The notes: generated by a model from the sequence alone, not told the origin. 64,000 nucleotides of DNA from Dendrophyllia cribrosa (GCA_024195265.1 JAJLRJ010000011.1:3068866-3132865); one strand, 5' to 3'. Positions 31,701 through 46,700 are shown, counted from the first letter of the stretch. Translations and numbers: made by a program.

Positions 31701-34700
31701 TAAAATGGACTTGTTCTTGTTATTTTATTACTTAGTTATTTGTTCCTGTCATTATTTTTTGTTGGTTTATTGGTTCTTGTTATTTTGTAGGCTTGTTACG
31801 GCGTGTTGACAAACACGGAAGCAAGACAAGTTAGAGACAGCCAGCAGTTTCTTGGGGCAAGTGCCGCCATGTTTGTTGTAGACTGGCAAGAACTTAAGCT
31901 TGGTCATCAGGTATCAGCCGAAATCTTATTTCTTTTTATTAACAATTCGTCCCCCAAAGCGCCGAGATTAAAGCAAGAAAAGACGATGTTAAACTCAGGA
32001 AAGTACTTCTCGATAGCTTTAAAATATTCAATGGTCACTCCTTAGGATTTCGTCCACAAACTCTAAAGTTAAACTTACACAACACGAGCAGAGTTTTCAC
32101 TCAGGTTATCGATGTTATGTTCCACCTTTGTTTCTTTGCACCCTGATCAGGCCGCCAGAGAAGCTCATATTCGACTGAGACGCATATTGGAAAGCAAACC
32201 TCCGGAACCGAGACTTCCAGTGGCTGTTATTGTGTTGGACGGTGACAACACTTCTCCAGCTGAAGGTCAGCTCCACGCACAATTCCTAATTTTGCGATTT
32301 TACGAAAGACGTTTTACTTTTACTAGACACGTTTTGCCATCACGTGATGAAAATTGCACTTGCTGAAAATAACTCAAGCCATTTCTGACTTTCTTTATTA
32401 TGGTAACAGGGTATCAAGAAAGTATTAAATGTTTGTAATTTTCCATACAAACTTATGTCCTCTTTTAATGGGTAGAATTTTTTCAGCTCTTTAACCAAAA
32501 ACTCTCAAACGTCTCGAGATACATTTGATGCAAATAAATGGATATTTGCTCTGATCGTTTGACGCGAATTATTTCTTTAGTGCAAACAAAGCAAACTGCT
32601 CGGCGAATATGATGATTATGATCAATAGATAATTAGTAATAATGGATGGCGTAGTTAGTCAGTATAGATTATCATAATTATCCTAATTGTCATGTTTACC
32701 TTAGTATAATTATGCATAATTATTATAATTATCTTCGTGTTGCAGCTCAAGTTCTCTCCATTCTTGGTATTCAGCAGCTGAGAGCCGATGGTCTTCTTTC
32801 TGAATGCAAGATCTTCTCTGTTCACAGTTCACGCGCTCATTTGGACTATCTCTCGCAAAAGGTTTATCCTACATTAGAAATATTTTCTGAAAAATTTCAG
32901 GGCTATCACATTAGATTCTGATCGTTATTATGACCTTTACTTTTGTTTGCAGTTATGTTCAGCGGTCACGTGGCTTGGACGCCGCATGTTTGTATCAAAT
33001 GTACCGAAGATAGACAGTTTGGTGAATTTTATTGAGGACGGTAAGGTTTGCGACATCCCAGCAGGGGAGGGGCAGGGACAGCTTAACAATCTGATAGCCG
33101 TTTCACTCGTTCCACAGTCTTCTGCTATAAAAGAAGGGGTTTAAAGAAACTGTGAAGCCCAGCAATTAAAGAGTGAAGCATTTTTGAGATGGTAAAGTCA
33201 ATGGGGCACTTCTTTTAATCGTCATTTCGAGAGATGGAGAAAGCCTTTTATAAGCTAGATAGCTATGTCACATTCAGGGGGACGGCGAAGGCTCGTATAT
33301 AAGCTACATAAACATGTCTGATCCCGAGGGATGCGGGAAGGCCCTTATATAAGCACAGGGAGCAGAGGAGCCAAATTTGACCTTTACGCGTTCGATCTTC
33401 GATCTGTTGTTTACGAGTCTGTTTTTCGCCCCAGCGGGACCCCAAGCGTAATCGCAGCTTTCCGTTGGGTAACCGCAGATTGCTGATTGTGGGCGCCACA
33501 AACGCTCGGAAAGCTTACGCTCTCCGGAAAGCGCCGATCACGCTTGGGGTCCCGCTGGGGGAAAAACTCGAAAACAACAGATCGAATAACCGTTATTCGA
33601 TATGACGCAAGACACAGCGCGCGTATAAAGCTCAAAGATCGAACGCGTATTAGGTCAAATTTGGCTCCTCTGCTCCCTGTGATATAAGCTACATAGGCAT
33701 GTCTGATCCCGAGGGATGCGGGAAGGCCCTTATATAAGCTAGATAGCTATGTCACATTCAGAGCACAGGGAGCAGAGGAGCCAAATTTGACCTAATACGC
33801 GTTCGATCTTTGAGCTTTATACGCGCGCTGTGTCTTGCGTTATATCGAATAACGGTTATTCGATCTGTTGTTTTCGAGTTTTTCCCCCAGCGGGACCCCA
33901 AGCGTGATCGGCGCTTTCCGGAGAGTGTAAGCTTTCCGAGCGAGGCACGAAGTGCCGAGAAGAAAAAGAGACAAGGGAAGAAACATAGTACCACGTGATT
34001 CGTTGGATGTGGACCGCAACATACTGGTGACGGAAGTAAAAACTCCGAAAGTGACATGCCGTCAATAAAACGGAAGTTACGCCAACCGTTTAAAATTCAA
34101 AACAACTCGGCAGCTGATCGGAGCGGAGGGAGATTTAAAATGAAACGCGTTGAGAATGAGGAAAATATTATAATGTCGTCTAGTGAAGCTCATTGCATTC
34201 AAAGAAACTGAGAACGTATACCGTGCTACTCACAGATAATATTTTTCTTAAGTGTCAACGCACGAAGTGGCCCTGAATTCATCTACAGCTTAGCCTAAAC
34301 AATCATATGGGTTTTAACAGAAGTTTCAATCAGCTTGACATTAAAAGATAGACGGACCACAAGAGCATGGACCACAAGAGGCGTGAAAACTTCTTACCTT
34401 GCATCAGACATGCCTTGATTCCACAAGGATTCGAATTCCACCACGTCCTTACATTTTATCGAGCTTGCCTGTTTCCTTCGCAGACCTTTATAAAATTCAC
34501 ATTATTCACAATATTCACCTAGCAGACTAAAACAATCACCGAATGGCACTGATCGAAGATATTCCGGAAAAGATGGCATGTTTTCGTGGAAAAGACGCTA
34601 ACATGTTCAGATGAATAAACTCATGCCAAAGGCTTCCGGTCATGCGCACACCTCTCGTATGACGTATTTCCGTCACCAGTATGTTGCGGTCCACATCCTA

Positions 34701-37700
34701 CGAAAGTCAACTTTGAACGCCACAAAGTGCGATCACCGAAAGGAGTGTTTAATGGATCTCTTCATCGAAATTGTTGAAAAGCTGTCCAGAGATTGTCCAT
34801 ATAAAGCTACATGCCGAAAATCAGAACTTTTGATTGAATCATAAGCGTGTGATCGGGGATCAAAAATTAGGCTCAAATCTGTTTCCTCCCTTGTCTCTCT
34901 TATTACTGCGTAACGATTTTGTGGCGCCCACAATCAGCAATCTGCGGTTACCCAACGGAAAGCTGCGATTACGCTTGGGGTCCCGCTGGGGCGAAAAACA
35001 GACTCGTAAACAACAGATCGAAGATCGAACGCGTAAAGGTCAAATTTGGCTCCTCTGCTCCCTGTGTTCAGAGGGACGGCGAAGACTCTTATATAAGCTA
35101 CATAGGCATGTCTGATCTCGAGGGATGCGGGAAGGCCCTTATATAAGCTATATAGGTATGTCTGATCCCGAAGGATAGAGGAAGGCCCTTATATAAGCTA
35201 TATAGGTATGTCTGATCCCAAGGGATAGGTGAAGGCCCTCGTACAATCTACATAGGTATGTCCCGCCCCAAGGGATAGGGTTTTTATGGACTACATCAAA
35301 GCGAGGCTCACATTTGTGGCATTTTGGTAAATATGGTATCAAATGTAGGGGAAATCTCTTTTCTGTGTTTTTCAGGTCTTCAAAGAGATTTCACGGTAGC
35401 TGTGTCTGAGGATCTCTTTGTAAGAAAACAAGTCAAACTTGACCAACAGGTACTATGCATCTGCAACAGAAATTTATGAAACTAGGGAAGGGAACCTTGA
35501 AGTTTTCAAATATGAGGCATTAAGCTGTTCATTAATCGAACTGAGATTTCTTCGATTTTGAACTTTTCATTTGGAGAACGAAGTACTGCAACGACGATGA
35601 ATAATAGTTTCGGTAATAAACTGTTAATTTACCCTTGGGTAGAAGTCGTGATCTGTTTTGACTGAAAGACTAGTAAGGAGCTACAGTTGATACCCCACTA
35701 ACAGTCCACTCCCCACAGCAGCCACCTCAGTAAAACGGCCACGGTTCCTTGTCCCGAGTCCTATCCATTCTTCTACTAGTTTCGAGACTCCCTTCCTATA
35801 ACGGCCACCTTTTTTCAGCGACCAGCATATTACGTCCGATGGTGGCCGTTTAAGTAAAGTTTGACAGTGTTATTTGCGTGTTTTCAGTGTCCAGAAGCTA
35901 TTATTGAGCTTTTTAACAGTGTTCTGGATCATCTCGCGGCTGTTGTTTCATCAGACAGCTTGCAGCGTCTCTCCTGGCCAATAAGTGAATTTACTGGTAA
36001 AGAGAAAATAGACCATGGTATGTGTTGTCGTTTTGCGCGGTATTTAGTTTATAGTTGAATTGTTTGTTTTTTATACCCTCTTATTATCATCTTACTTTTT
36101 ATTTTTATTTTGTGGTGTTGTTGCAAAATAACTGACGTGTTCCTGCACAATTTGCAGGTGAAATCTGTAGGATGCACTTTGACCACGTTAAATAAACTGT
36201 CTGTTGTCAATTGTGTCCATTAATATGACAGTGGTACCAGCAGATCATTATGCTGTGCAATTCAACAAGTCTTTTTCACCTTTGAGTCTGCGGAGTAAAC
36301 CCCATAGTGTAACCATTCTGACAAAAGTTCTTAAGCAGTATTTTTCACTGGCACTTTTTTTCTTGTCATTTTTCCAAATGAAGTGATTCTCGTTTACTGG
36401 TTTTGAAATGGGACAGTCACGTAACAGATAACTGTGGCTGCCCCGGTAATGAATACAACTCTAATCTTCAGGTGTACCTCATGTGACGTGGAACAATCAA
36501 GAAAATCTACAGACACTGCGAAGTTATGTTACAGCATTAAAACTGCCTCTTCCTCCGCCAGCTGCTGTTGATGGTAAGATCAGAATCCTGATTCTCCTTA
36601 CTTTTTCATTCATTCTCTATAGTTAATCATTAGGAGAATTTAGTCTATAGTCAACAACCCGGCAATCCTGGGACTCAGCTAGTAGGTTAAGCATTCTGTA
36701 AAATATTTTAGTCCTGCGAAAACGAGAAAACGTTGTTGCAAAAACATTGGGGCTGCTTTTTCTATCTGTTGTATTCTTCGCTTTATTTAGACTAAGAATT
36801 GATCCTCGCAGTGATGAGTGTAATCAATGCGATTGCGAATAGGGTACCGAAGTGTGACGTCACACTTGTGAAATTATGGGATTTGATTAGATATTCGGAA
36901 AGGGCATGACGAAAAATGCCCGCTGGCCAAAAATCAGCATCTTATTGCAATTTGGGGGTGAGATATTGGCACCGTTATGCTCGGATGACTCCATACAAAC
37001 CTTTCTAATTTTTGAAACACGAGAATTTAGTTTTATCGACTGAGTCGATAAGGTAAATTGACCACCGTAAAAAGATTCAAATAGCTGACGTTTCGAGCGC
37101 TAGCCCTTCGTCGGAGCGAATCAAGGAATTGTGGGTAGTGTGTGGTTTTATATAGTAAGCGGTGGAGCTACGCTATTGGTGGAAATTTGGTGACGTGAAA
37201 AACAAATGTAGATTAGTTGAATGAAAAGCGTTCGTTGATTCCGTGGGGTTTGAGAGTGCCGATTTGAAAGATGATTTTTTGTTCTAGGTTTTTACGGCTT
37301 TCTGTGTTACCCTGGTGTAGGGAAACGCCTACACCAGGGTAACACAGAAAGATGTTTTTGAAAAAGATGTTTTTGAAACACTCAACGTTCGCAAATCAAA
37401 ATGGACTCCCCCAGAGGGCCAGTTTTCTTCTCTAGATTTTTTCGTCAAAAAATGTCGTCACGATGTCCAAAAACTTAAATTTAACCGCCACACCAAAATT
37501 TCCAACCTTTCAACAATAGAATGGGCAGCGCTCAAAAGTCTTAGCAAACGACGCGACATTGTTATCAAAGCGGCCGACAAAGGCGGGGCGGTAGTTGTTT
37601 GGCGGACCGACCTTTACCGACAAGAGGCTTTTCGGCAACTTTCTGACACCGCTTTCTATGCCAAAGTTGATAAAGATCTCACTTCTACCAACCAAAAAAT

Positions 37701-40700
37701 TGTCAAAGAAACTATCCAAGACCTCATTACTAAACAACAATTACCAGTTACCGCCAACAATCTCATCATTACTACTCCTAGAACCTCACGCGTTTATTTC
37801 AAACCTAAAATTCATAAACCAAACAATCCGGGCCGACCCATTGTTTCCGCTTGTAGCTGTCCTACCGAACTAATTTCTAGCTATTTAGACAAAATCATGG
37901 CCCCCATTGTCAAATCACTGCCCTCGTACATTAAGGACACCAATCACGCACTCGAAATTTTCCGGGATTTCAGTTTTGCCAGCGAAAACAAATTTATTTT
38001 CACTATGGACATTACCTCTTTATATACCGTCATCCCCAATGACGAAGGACTTCAAGCACTAAAATATTTTTTCGACCAGCGCTCCATTTAAAACCCAAGC
38101 TCAGAAACACTGCTCCGCTTAGCCGAATTAGTTTTGACACTTAACTGTTTTTCATTTTCCCAAAACTACTACAAACAAGTAAATGGAATCGCCATGGGCA
38201 CCAAAATGGGACCAAGCTACGCTAACCTTTTTGTAGGCCACATCGAAGACAAATTTTTTAATCAGTACCACGGAACCAAACCCGAACTCTACGGCCGCTA
38301 CATCGATGATTGCATTGGCGCTACCTCTTCCAGTAAAGAGGAACTTAATCAATTCATAACTTCTGTCAATACTTTTCATCCAGCTCTAAAATATACCTGG
38401 GAAATTTCCGAAACCTCAGTCGCTTTTCTTGACATTAATATTTCAATCAACGGTAACAGTTTATCCACAAGTGTGCACTACAAACCTACAGATTCCCACA
38501 GTTATCTGTTACATTCATCCTCACATCCATCGCACGTTAAAAACGCCATTCCGTATTCTCAATTTCTCAGACTTCGACGTCTATGTAGTGATGACTCTGA
38601 TTTTTCCAACAAATCAGAAGAAATGTGCCAGTTTTTCAAGAAACGTGGGTACCCTGACTCTGTTGTTAATACGGGCCAACAACGTGCACAACAGATCGAC
38701 AGACAGTCAGCACTACAAACGCCACAGAAGGAAGAGAACGAGAGAATTCCATTCACCCTCACTTTCCACCCACACAACAACACAGTCAAAAGCATCATTT
38801 TAAAAAATTTCAAATTACTCCAAAACGACCCCGAAACTGGCAGAATTTTTTCACAACCCCCACTAATTTCATTCAAACGTGACAAAAACATAGGCAACTT
38901 TCTAGTTACGAGCGCACTGAAATCTGACGATGTACCGGGAACTTTCAAATGAACACGCACACGATGTAACACTTGTCCTTTCATTCACAACGCGGACAAA
39001 ATAACAGGACCCAAACGATCTATTAAAATCACTGATCGTTTTACATGCACCTCCGTAAATGTTATCTACTGCATTACATGTACTTTTTGCAAAAAGATAT
39101 ACATTGGCGAAACAGGGAGGAGACTGGGCGACCGTTTTCGTGAACATCTCCGAGACGTTGAAAAAAATGACAAAGACGCATCCAAACCAGTCGCGCGCCA
39201 TTTTAATCTTACTAACCATTCTAAACAACACATGACAATCTGCGGCGTTTCCCTACACCAGGGTAACACAGAAAGCCGTAAAAACCTAGAACAAAAAATC
39301 ATCTTTCAAATCGGCACTCTCAAACCCCACGGAATCAACGAACGCTTTTCATTCAACTAATCTACATTTGTTTTTCACGTCACCAAATTTCCACCAATAG
39401 CGTAGCTCCACCGCTTACTATATAAAACCACACACTACCCACAATTCCTTGATTCGCTCCGACGAAGGGCTAGCGCTCGAAACGTCAGCTATTTGAATCT
39501 TTTTACGGTGGTCAATTTACCTTATCGACTCAGTCGATAAAACTAAATTCTCGTGTTTCATCCCCCCACCGACGCAGCACCACAGTTTCTCTAGAAACTA
39601 ACCCCATTCATTTCTAATTTTTGCCTTGGTTCATTACGTAATGAACCAAGGCAAAAATTAGAAAGGTTTGTATGCAGTCATCAGAGCATAACGGTGCCAA
39701 TATCTCACCCCCAAATTGCAATAAGATGTTGATTTTTGGCCAGCGGGCATTTTTCGTCATGCCCTTTCCGAATATCTAATCAAATCCCATAATTTCACAA
39801 ATTTAGCTTTTGTGACGTCATCACTTCGGTACTCTATAAATCCTGAAAAACATAATTCAACGGGAAGTTTGCGTTGCGGTGCGGTGAAGTGAAAAGGAGA
39901 TGTCTACGCGCAGGCTAGGGTTAATTTGTTGTTAGGAATGAATATGATAATAATTAATATACAAATGAAATCATTTTTAAACTGTGGTAGTGGAATGAAA
40001 TTCATGGGTAGGTTAATTTTGCTAGTCTTGTTACTCGTATCCTGGAGAAAGTGTTTTACATTCTATCCGAGGCTAATCGCTCTTAGTTTCTTTTCTTGTA
40101 AGGCACGTGGGAGAGTGAAAGTGAATTGTGTCTGGAGTATGCTCGAAGCTTAGCGCCCAACACGGCATCTCTTTTAAACAGGTAAAAAAGTCGATTCTGT
40201 TAGCTTTGTCTTTGAAAGAGGGGGTTGCCATGGAGACCTCCAAAATAAAACTTAGTACCTAGTTTTGTTATTCACGTAATGCTCCAAGGACAACAGGAGG
40301 AAGCAGCCAAGTGAATTCTCAAAAGAAGACAGTTCTTCTGCGATTTTTTGAAGATACAAGATAATATTTCAAAAGAGTTGGCCGAGGGTTTTCAAGTCTA
40401 GCCACAAAGTGTACTAGTGTAATAGGGTCGGATTGCACCTTTCCAAACGCCTCACATGATTCGCTAAGAAAACGATAGAACAACAGAACAATGGACCCTA
40501 GCCCTGGAAAAAACAGAGCTGCGAGTTATCCATGTCCAATGAGAGGTGCAACCCTACTGAAAACAATAGAGCTGCGAGTTATCCATGTCTAGTGAGAGGT
40601 GTAACCCTACTGAAAACAATAGAGCTGCGAGTTATCCATGTCTAGTGAGAGGTGCAACCCTACTGAAAACAACAGAGCTGCGAGTTATCCATGTCCAATG

Positions 40701-43700
40701 AGAGGGGTAACCCTACTGAAAACAATAGAGCTGCGAGTTATCCATGTCCAATGAGAGGTGCAACCCTACTGAAAACAACAGAGCTGCGAGTTATCCATGT
40801 CCAATGAGAGGTGTAACCCTACTGAAAACAACAGAGCTGCGAGTTATCCATGTCCAATGAGAGGTGTAACCCTACTGAAAACAATAGTGCTGCGAGTTAT
40901 CCATGTCCAATGAAAGGTGCAACCCTACTGAAAACAATAGAGCTGCGAGTTATCCATGTCCAATGAGAGGTGTAACCCTACTGAAAACAATAGAGCTGCG
41001 AGTTATCCATGTCCAATGAGAGGTGCAACCCTACTGAAAACAATAGAGCTGCGAGTTATCCATGTCCAATGAGAGGTGTAACCCTACTGAAAACAATAGA
41101 GCTGCGAGTTATCCATGTCCAATGAGAGGTGTAACCCTACTGAAAACAATAGAGCTGCGAGTTATCCATGTCCAGTGAGAGGTGTAACCCTACTGAAAAC
41201 AATAGAGCTGCGAGTTATCCATGTCCAATGAGAGGTGCAACCCTACTGAAAACAATAGAGCTGCGAGTTATCCATGTCCAATGAGAGGTGTAACCCTACT
41301 GAAAACAATAGAGCTGCGAGTTATCCATGTCCAATGAGAGGTGTAACCCTACTGAAAACAACAGAGCTGCGAGTTATCCATGTCTAGTGAGAGGTGTAAC
41401 CCTACTGAAAACAATAGAGCTGCGAGTTATCCATGTCTAGTGAGAGGTGTAACCCTACTGAAAACAATAGAGCTGCGAGTTATCCATGTCCAATGAGAGG
41501 TGTAACCCTACTGAAAACAACAGAGCTGCGAGTTATCCATGTCCAATGAGAGGTGTAACCCTACTGAAAACAACAGAGCTGCGAGTTATCCATGTCCAGT
41601 GAGAGGTGCAACCGTACTGAAAACAATAGAGCTGCGAGTTATCCATGTCCAATGAGAGGTGCAACCCTACTGAAAACAACAGAGCTGCGAGTTATCCATG
41701 TCCAATGAGAGGTGTAACCCTACTGAAAACAATAGAGCTGCGAGTTATCCATGTCCAATGAGAGGTGCAACCCTACTGAAAACAATAGAGCTGCGAGTTA
41801 TCCATGTCCAATGAGAGGTGCAACCCTACTGAAAACAACAGAGCTGCGAGTTATCCATGTCCAATGAGAGGTGTAACCCTACTGAAAACAATAGAGCTGC
41901 GAGTTATCCATGTCCAATGAGAGGTGTAACCCTACTGAAAACAACAGAGCTGCGAGTTATCCATGTCTAGTGAGAGGTGTAACCCTACTGAAAACAATAG
42001 AGCTGCGAGTTATCCATGTCTAGTGAGAGGTGTAACCCTACTGAAAACAATAGAGCTGCGAGTTATCCATGTCCAATGAGAGGTGTAACCCTACTGAAAA
42101 CAACAGAGCTGCGAGTTATCCATGTCCAATGAGAGGTGTAACCCTGCTGAAAACAACAGAGCTGCGAGTTATCCATGTCCAGTGAGAGGTGCAACCGTAC
42201 TGAAAACAATAGAGCTGCGAGTTATCCATGTCCAATGAGAGGTGCAACCCTACTGAAAACAACAGAGCTGCGAGTTATCCATGTCCAATGAGAGGTGTAA
42301 CCCTACTGAAAACAATAGAGCTGCGAGTTATCCATGTCCAATGAGAGGTGTAACCCTACTGAAAACAATAGAGCTGCGAGTTATCCATGTCCAGTGAGAG
42401 GTGTAACCCTACTGAAAACAATAGAGCTGCGAGTTATCCATGTCCAATGAGAGGTGCAACCCTACTGAAAACAATAGAGCTGCGAGTTATCCATGTCCAA
42501 TGAGAGGTGTAACCCTACTGAAAACAATAGAGCTGCGAGTTATCCATGTCCAATGAGAGGTGTAACCCTACTGAAAACAACAGAGCTGCGAGTTATCCAT
42601 GTCCAATGAGAGGTGTAACCCTACTGAAAACAATAGAGCTGCGAGTTATCCATGTCCAATGAGAGGTGTAACCCTACTGAAAACAACAGAGCTGCGAGTT
42701 ATCCATGTCTAGTGAGAGGTGTAACCCTACTGAAAACAATAGAGCTGCGAGTTATCCATGTCTAGTGAGAGGTGTAACCCTACTGAAAACAATAGAGCTG
42801 CGAGTTATCCATGTCCAATGAGAGGTGTAACCCTACTGAAAACAACAGAGCTGCGAGTTATCCATGTCCAATGAGAGGTGTAACCCTGCTGAAAACAACA
42901 GAGCTGCGAGTTATCCATGTCCAGTGAGAGGTGCAACCGTACTGAAAACAATAGAGCTGCGAGTTATCCATGTCCAATGAGAGGTGCAACCCTACTGAAA
43001 ACAACAGAGCTGCGAGTTATCCATGTCCAATGAGAGGTGTAACCCTACTGAAAACAATAGAGCTGCGAGTTATCCATGTCCAATGAGAGGTGTAACCCTA
43101 CTGAAAACAATAGAGCTGCGAGTTATCCATGTCCAATGAGAGGTGCAACCCTACTGAAAACAATAGAGCTGCGAGTTATCCATGTCCAATGAGAGGTGTA
43201 ACCCTACTGAAAACAATAGAGCTGCGAGTTATCCATGTCCAGTGAGAGGTGTAACCCTACTGAAAACAATAGAGCTGCGAGTTATCCATGTCCAATGAGA
43301 GGTGCAACCCTACTGAAAACAATAGAGCTGCGAGTTATCCATGTCCAATGAGAGGTGTAACCCTACTGAAAACAATAGAGCTGCGAGTTATCCATGTCCA
43401 ATGAGAGGTGTAACCCTACTGAAAACAACAGAGCTGCGAGTTATCCATGTCTAGTGAGAGGTGTAACCCTACTGAAAACAATAGAGCTGCGAGTTATCCA
43501 TGTCTAGTGAGAGGTGTAACCCTACTGAAAACAATAGAGCTGCGAGTTATCCATGTCCAATGAGAGGTGTAACCCTACTGAAAACAACAGAGCTGCGAGT
43601 TATCCATGTCCAATGAGAGGTGTAACCCTACTGAAAACAACAGAGCTGCGAGTTATCCATGTCCAGTGAGAGGTGCAACCGTACTGAAAACAATAGAGCT

Positions 43701-46700
43701 GCGAGTTATCCATGTCCAATGAGAGGTGCAACCCTACTGAAAACAACAGAGCTGCGAGTTATCCATGTCCAATGAGAGGTGTAACCCTACTGAAAACAAT
43801 AGAGCTGCGAGTTATCCATGTCCAATGAGAGGTGCAACCCTACTGAAAACAATAGAGCTGCGAGTTATCCATGTCCAATGAGAGGTGTAACCCTACTGAA
43901 AACAACAGAGCTGCGAGTTATCCATGTCCAATGAGAGGTGTAACCCTACTGAAAACAATAGAGCTGCGAGTTATCCATGTCCAATGAGAGGTGTAACCCT
44001 ACTGAAAACAACAGAGCTGCGAGTTATCCATGTCCAGTGAGAGGTGTAACCCTACTGAAAACAATAGAGCTGCGAGTTATCCATGTCCAATAAGAGGTGC
44101 AACCCTACTGAAAACAATAGAGCTGCGAGTTATCCATGTCCAGTGAGAGGTGTAACCCTACTGAAAACAATAGAGCTGCGAGTTATCCATGTCCAATGAG
44201 AGGTGTAACCCTACTGAAAACAATAGAGCTGCGAGTTATCCATGTCCAATGAGAGGTGCAACCCTACTGAAAACAATAGAGCTGCGAGTTATCCATGTCC
44301 AGTGAGAGGTGCAACCCTACTGAAAACAATAGAGCTGCGAGTTATCCATGTCCAGTGAGAGGTGTAACCCTACTGAAAACAACAGAGCTGCGAGTTATCC
44401 ATGTCCAATGAGAGGTGTAACCCTACTGAAAACAACAGAGCTGCGAGTTATCTATGTCCAGTGAGAGGTGCAACCGTACTGAAAACAATAGAGCTGCGAG
44501 TTATCCATGTCCAATGAGAGGTGCAACCCTACTGAAAACAACAGAGCTGCGAGTTATCCATGTCCAATGAGAGGTGTAACCCTACTGAAAACAATAGAGC
44601 TGCGAGTTATCCATGTCCAATGAGAGGTGCAACCCTACTGAAAACAATAGAGCTGCGAGTTATCCATGTCCAATGAGAGGTGTAACCCTACTGAAAACAA
44701 CAGAGCTGCGAGTTATCCATGTCCAATGAGAGGTGTAACCCTACTGAAAACAATAGAGCTGCGAGTTATCCATGTCCAATGAGAGGTGTAACCCTACTGA
44801 AAACAACAGAGCTGCGAGTTATCCATGTCCAGTGAGAGGTGTAACCCTACTGAAAACAATAGAGCTGCGAGTTATCCATGTCCAATGAGAGGTGCAACCC
44901 TACTGAAAACAATAGAGCTGCGAGTTATCCATGTCCAGTGAGAGGTGTAACCCTACTGAAAACAATAGAGCTGCGAGTTATCCATGTCCAATGAGAGGTG
45001 CAACCCTACTGAAAACAATAGAGCTGCGAGTTATCCATGTCCAATGAGAGGTGTAACCCTACTGAAAACAATAGAGCTGCGAGTTATCCATGTCCAGTGA
45101 GAGGTGTAACCCTACTGAAAACAATAGAGCTGCGAGTTATCCATGTCCAATGATAGGTGTAACCCTACTGAAAACAATAGAGCTGCGAGTTATCCATGTC
45201 CAATGAGAGGTGCAACCCTACTGAAAACAATAGAGCTGCGAGTTATCCATGTCCAATGAGAGGTGTAACCCTACTGAAAACAATAGAGCTGCGAGTTATC
45301 CATGTCCAATGAGAGGTGTAACCCTACTGAAAACAACAGAGCTGCGAGTTATCCATGTCTAGTGAGAGGTGTAACCCTACTGAAAACAATAGAGCTGCGA
45401 GTTATCCATGTCTAGTGAGAGGTGTAACCCTACTGAAAACAATAGAGCTGCGAGTTATCCATGTCCAATGAGAGGTGTAACCCTACTGAAAACAACAGAG
45501 CTGCGAGTTATCCATGTCCAATGAGAGGTGTAACCCTACTGAAAACAACAGAGCTGCGAGTTATCCATGTCCAGTGAGAGGTGCAACCGTACTGAAAACA
45601 ATAGAGCTGCGAGTTATCCATGTCCAATGAGAGGTGCAACCCTACTGAAAACAACAGAGCTGCGAGTTATCCATGTCCAATGAGAGGTGTAACCCTACTG
45701 AAAACAATAGAGCTGCGAGTTATCCATGTCCAATGAGAGGTGCAACCCTACTGAAAACAATAGAGCTGCGAGTTATCCATGTCCAATGAGAGGTGTAACC
45801 CTACTGAAAACAACAGAGCTGCGAGTTATCCATGTTCAATGAGAGGTGTAACCCTACTGAAAACAATAGAGCTGCGAGTTATCCATGTCCAATGAGAGGT
45901 GTAACCCTACTGAAAACAATAGAGCTGCGAGTTATCCATGTCCAATGAGAGGTGCAACCCTACTGAAAACAATAGAGCTGCGAGTTATCCATGTCCAATG
46001 AGAGGTGCAACCCTACTGAAAACAATAGAGCTGCGAGTTATCCATGTCCAATGAGAGGTGTAACCCTACTGAAAACAATAGAGCTGCGAGTTATCCATGT
46101 CCAGTGAGAGGTGTAACCCTACTGAAAACAATAGAGCTGCGAGTTATCCATGTCCAATGAGAGGTGCAACCCTACTGAAAACAATAGAGCTGCGAGTTAT
46201 CCATGTCCAATGAGAGGTGTAACCCTACTGAAAACAATAGAGCTGCGAGTTATCCATGTCCAGTGAGAGGTGTAACCCTACTGAAAACAATAGAGCTGCG
46301 AGTTATCCATGTCCAATGAGAGGTGCAACCCTACTGAAAACAATAGAGCTGCGAGTTATCCATGTCCAATGAGAGGTGTAACCCTACTGAAAACAATAGA
46401 GCTGCGAGTTATCCATGTCCAATGAGAGGTGTAACCCTACTGAAAACAACAGAGCTGCGAGTTATCCATGTCCAATGAGAGGTGCAACCCTACTGAAAAC
46501 AATAGAGCTGCGAGTTATCCATGTCCAATGAGAGGTGTAACCCTACTGAAAACAATAGAGCTGCGAGTTATCCATGTCTAGTGAGAGGTGTAACCCTACT
46601 GAAAACAATAGAGCTGCGAGTTATCCATGTCCAATGAGAGGTGTAACCCTACTGAAAACAACAGAGCTGCGAGTTATCCATGTCCAATGAGAGGTGTAAC

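Larger units (their letters stand above)
33240..35290. repeat. 50-bp tandem repeat interrupted by two transposons
   Basis: The unit contains TATATAAGCTACATAGGTATG followed by TCTGATCCCGAGGGATGCGG and GGAAGGCCC. Copies lie at about 33254-33353, 33682-33763 and 35067-35290. The period is 50 bases in the last block (35101, 35151, 35201). The gaps are filled by the elements at 33354-33681 and 33764-35066. Confidence 0.8.
36842..39834. mobile_element. TA-flanked palindromic MITE carrying a nested insertion
   Basis: The outer arms begin GGGTACCGAAGTG and end CACTTCGGTACTC, with TA at 36840-36841 and 39835-39836, as expected for Tc1/mariner-type elements. The arms are near-palindromic over about 170 bp and meet at TTGGTTCATTACGTAATGAACCAA (39626 on, read in part). 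Removing the insertion 37015-39623 leaves about 384 bp. Confidence 0.8.
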
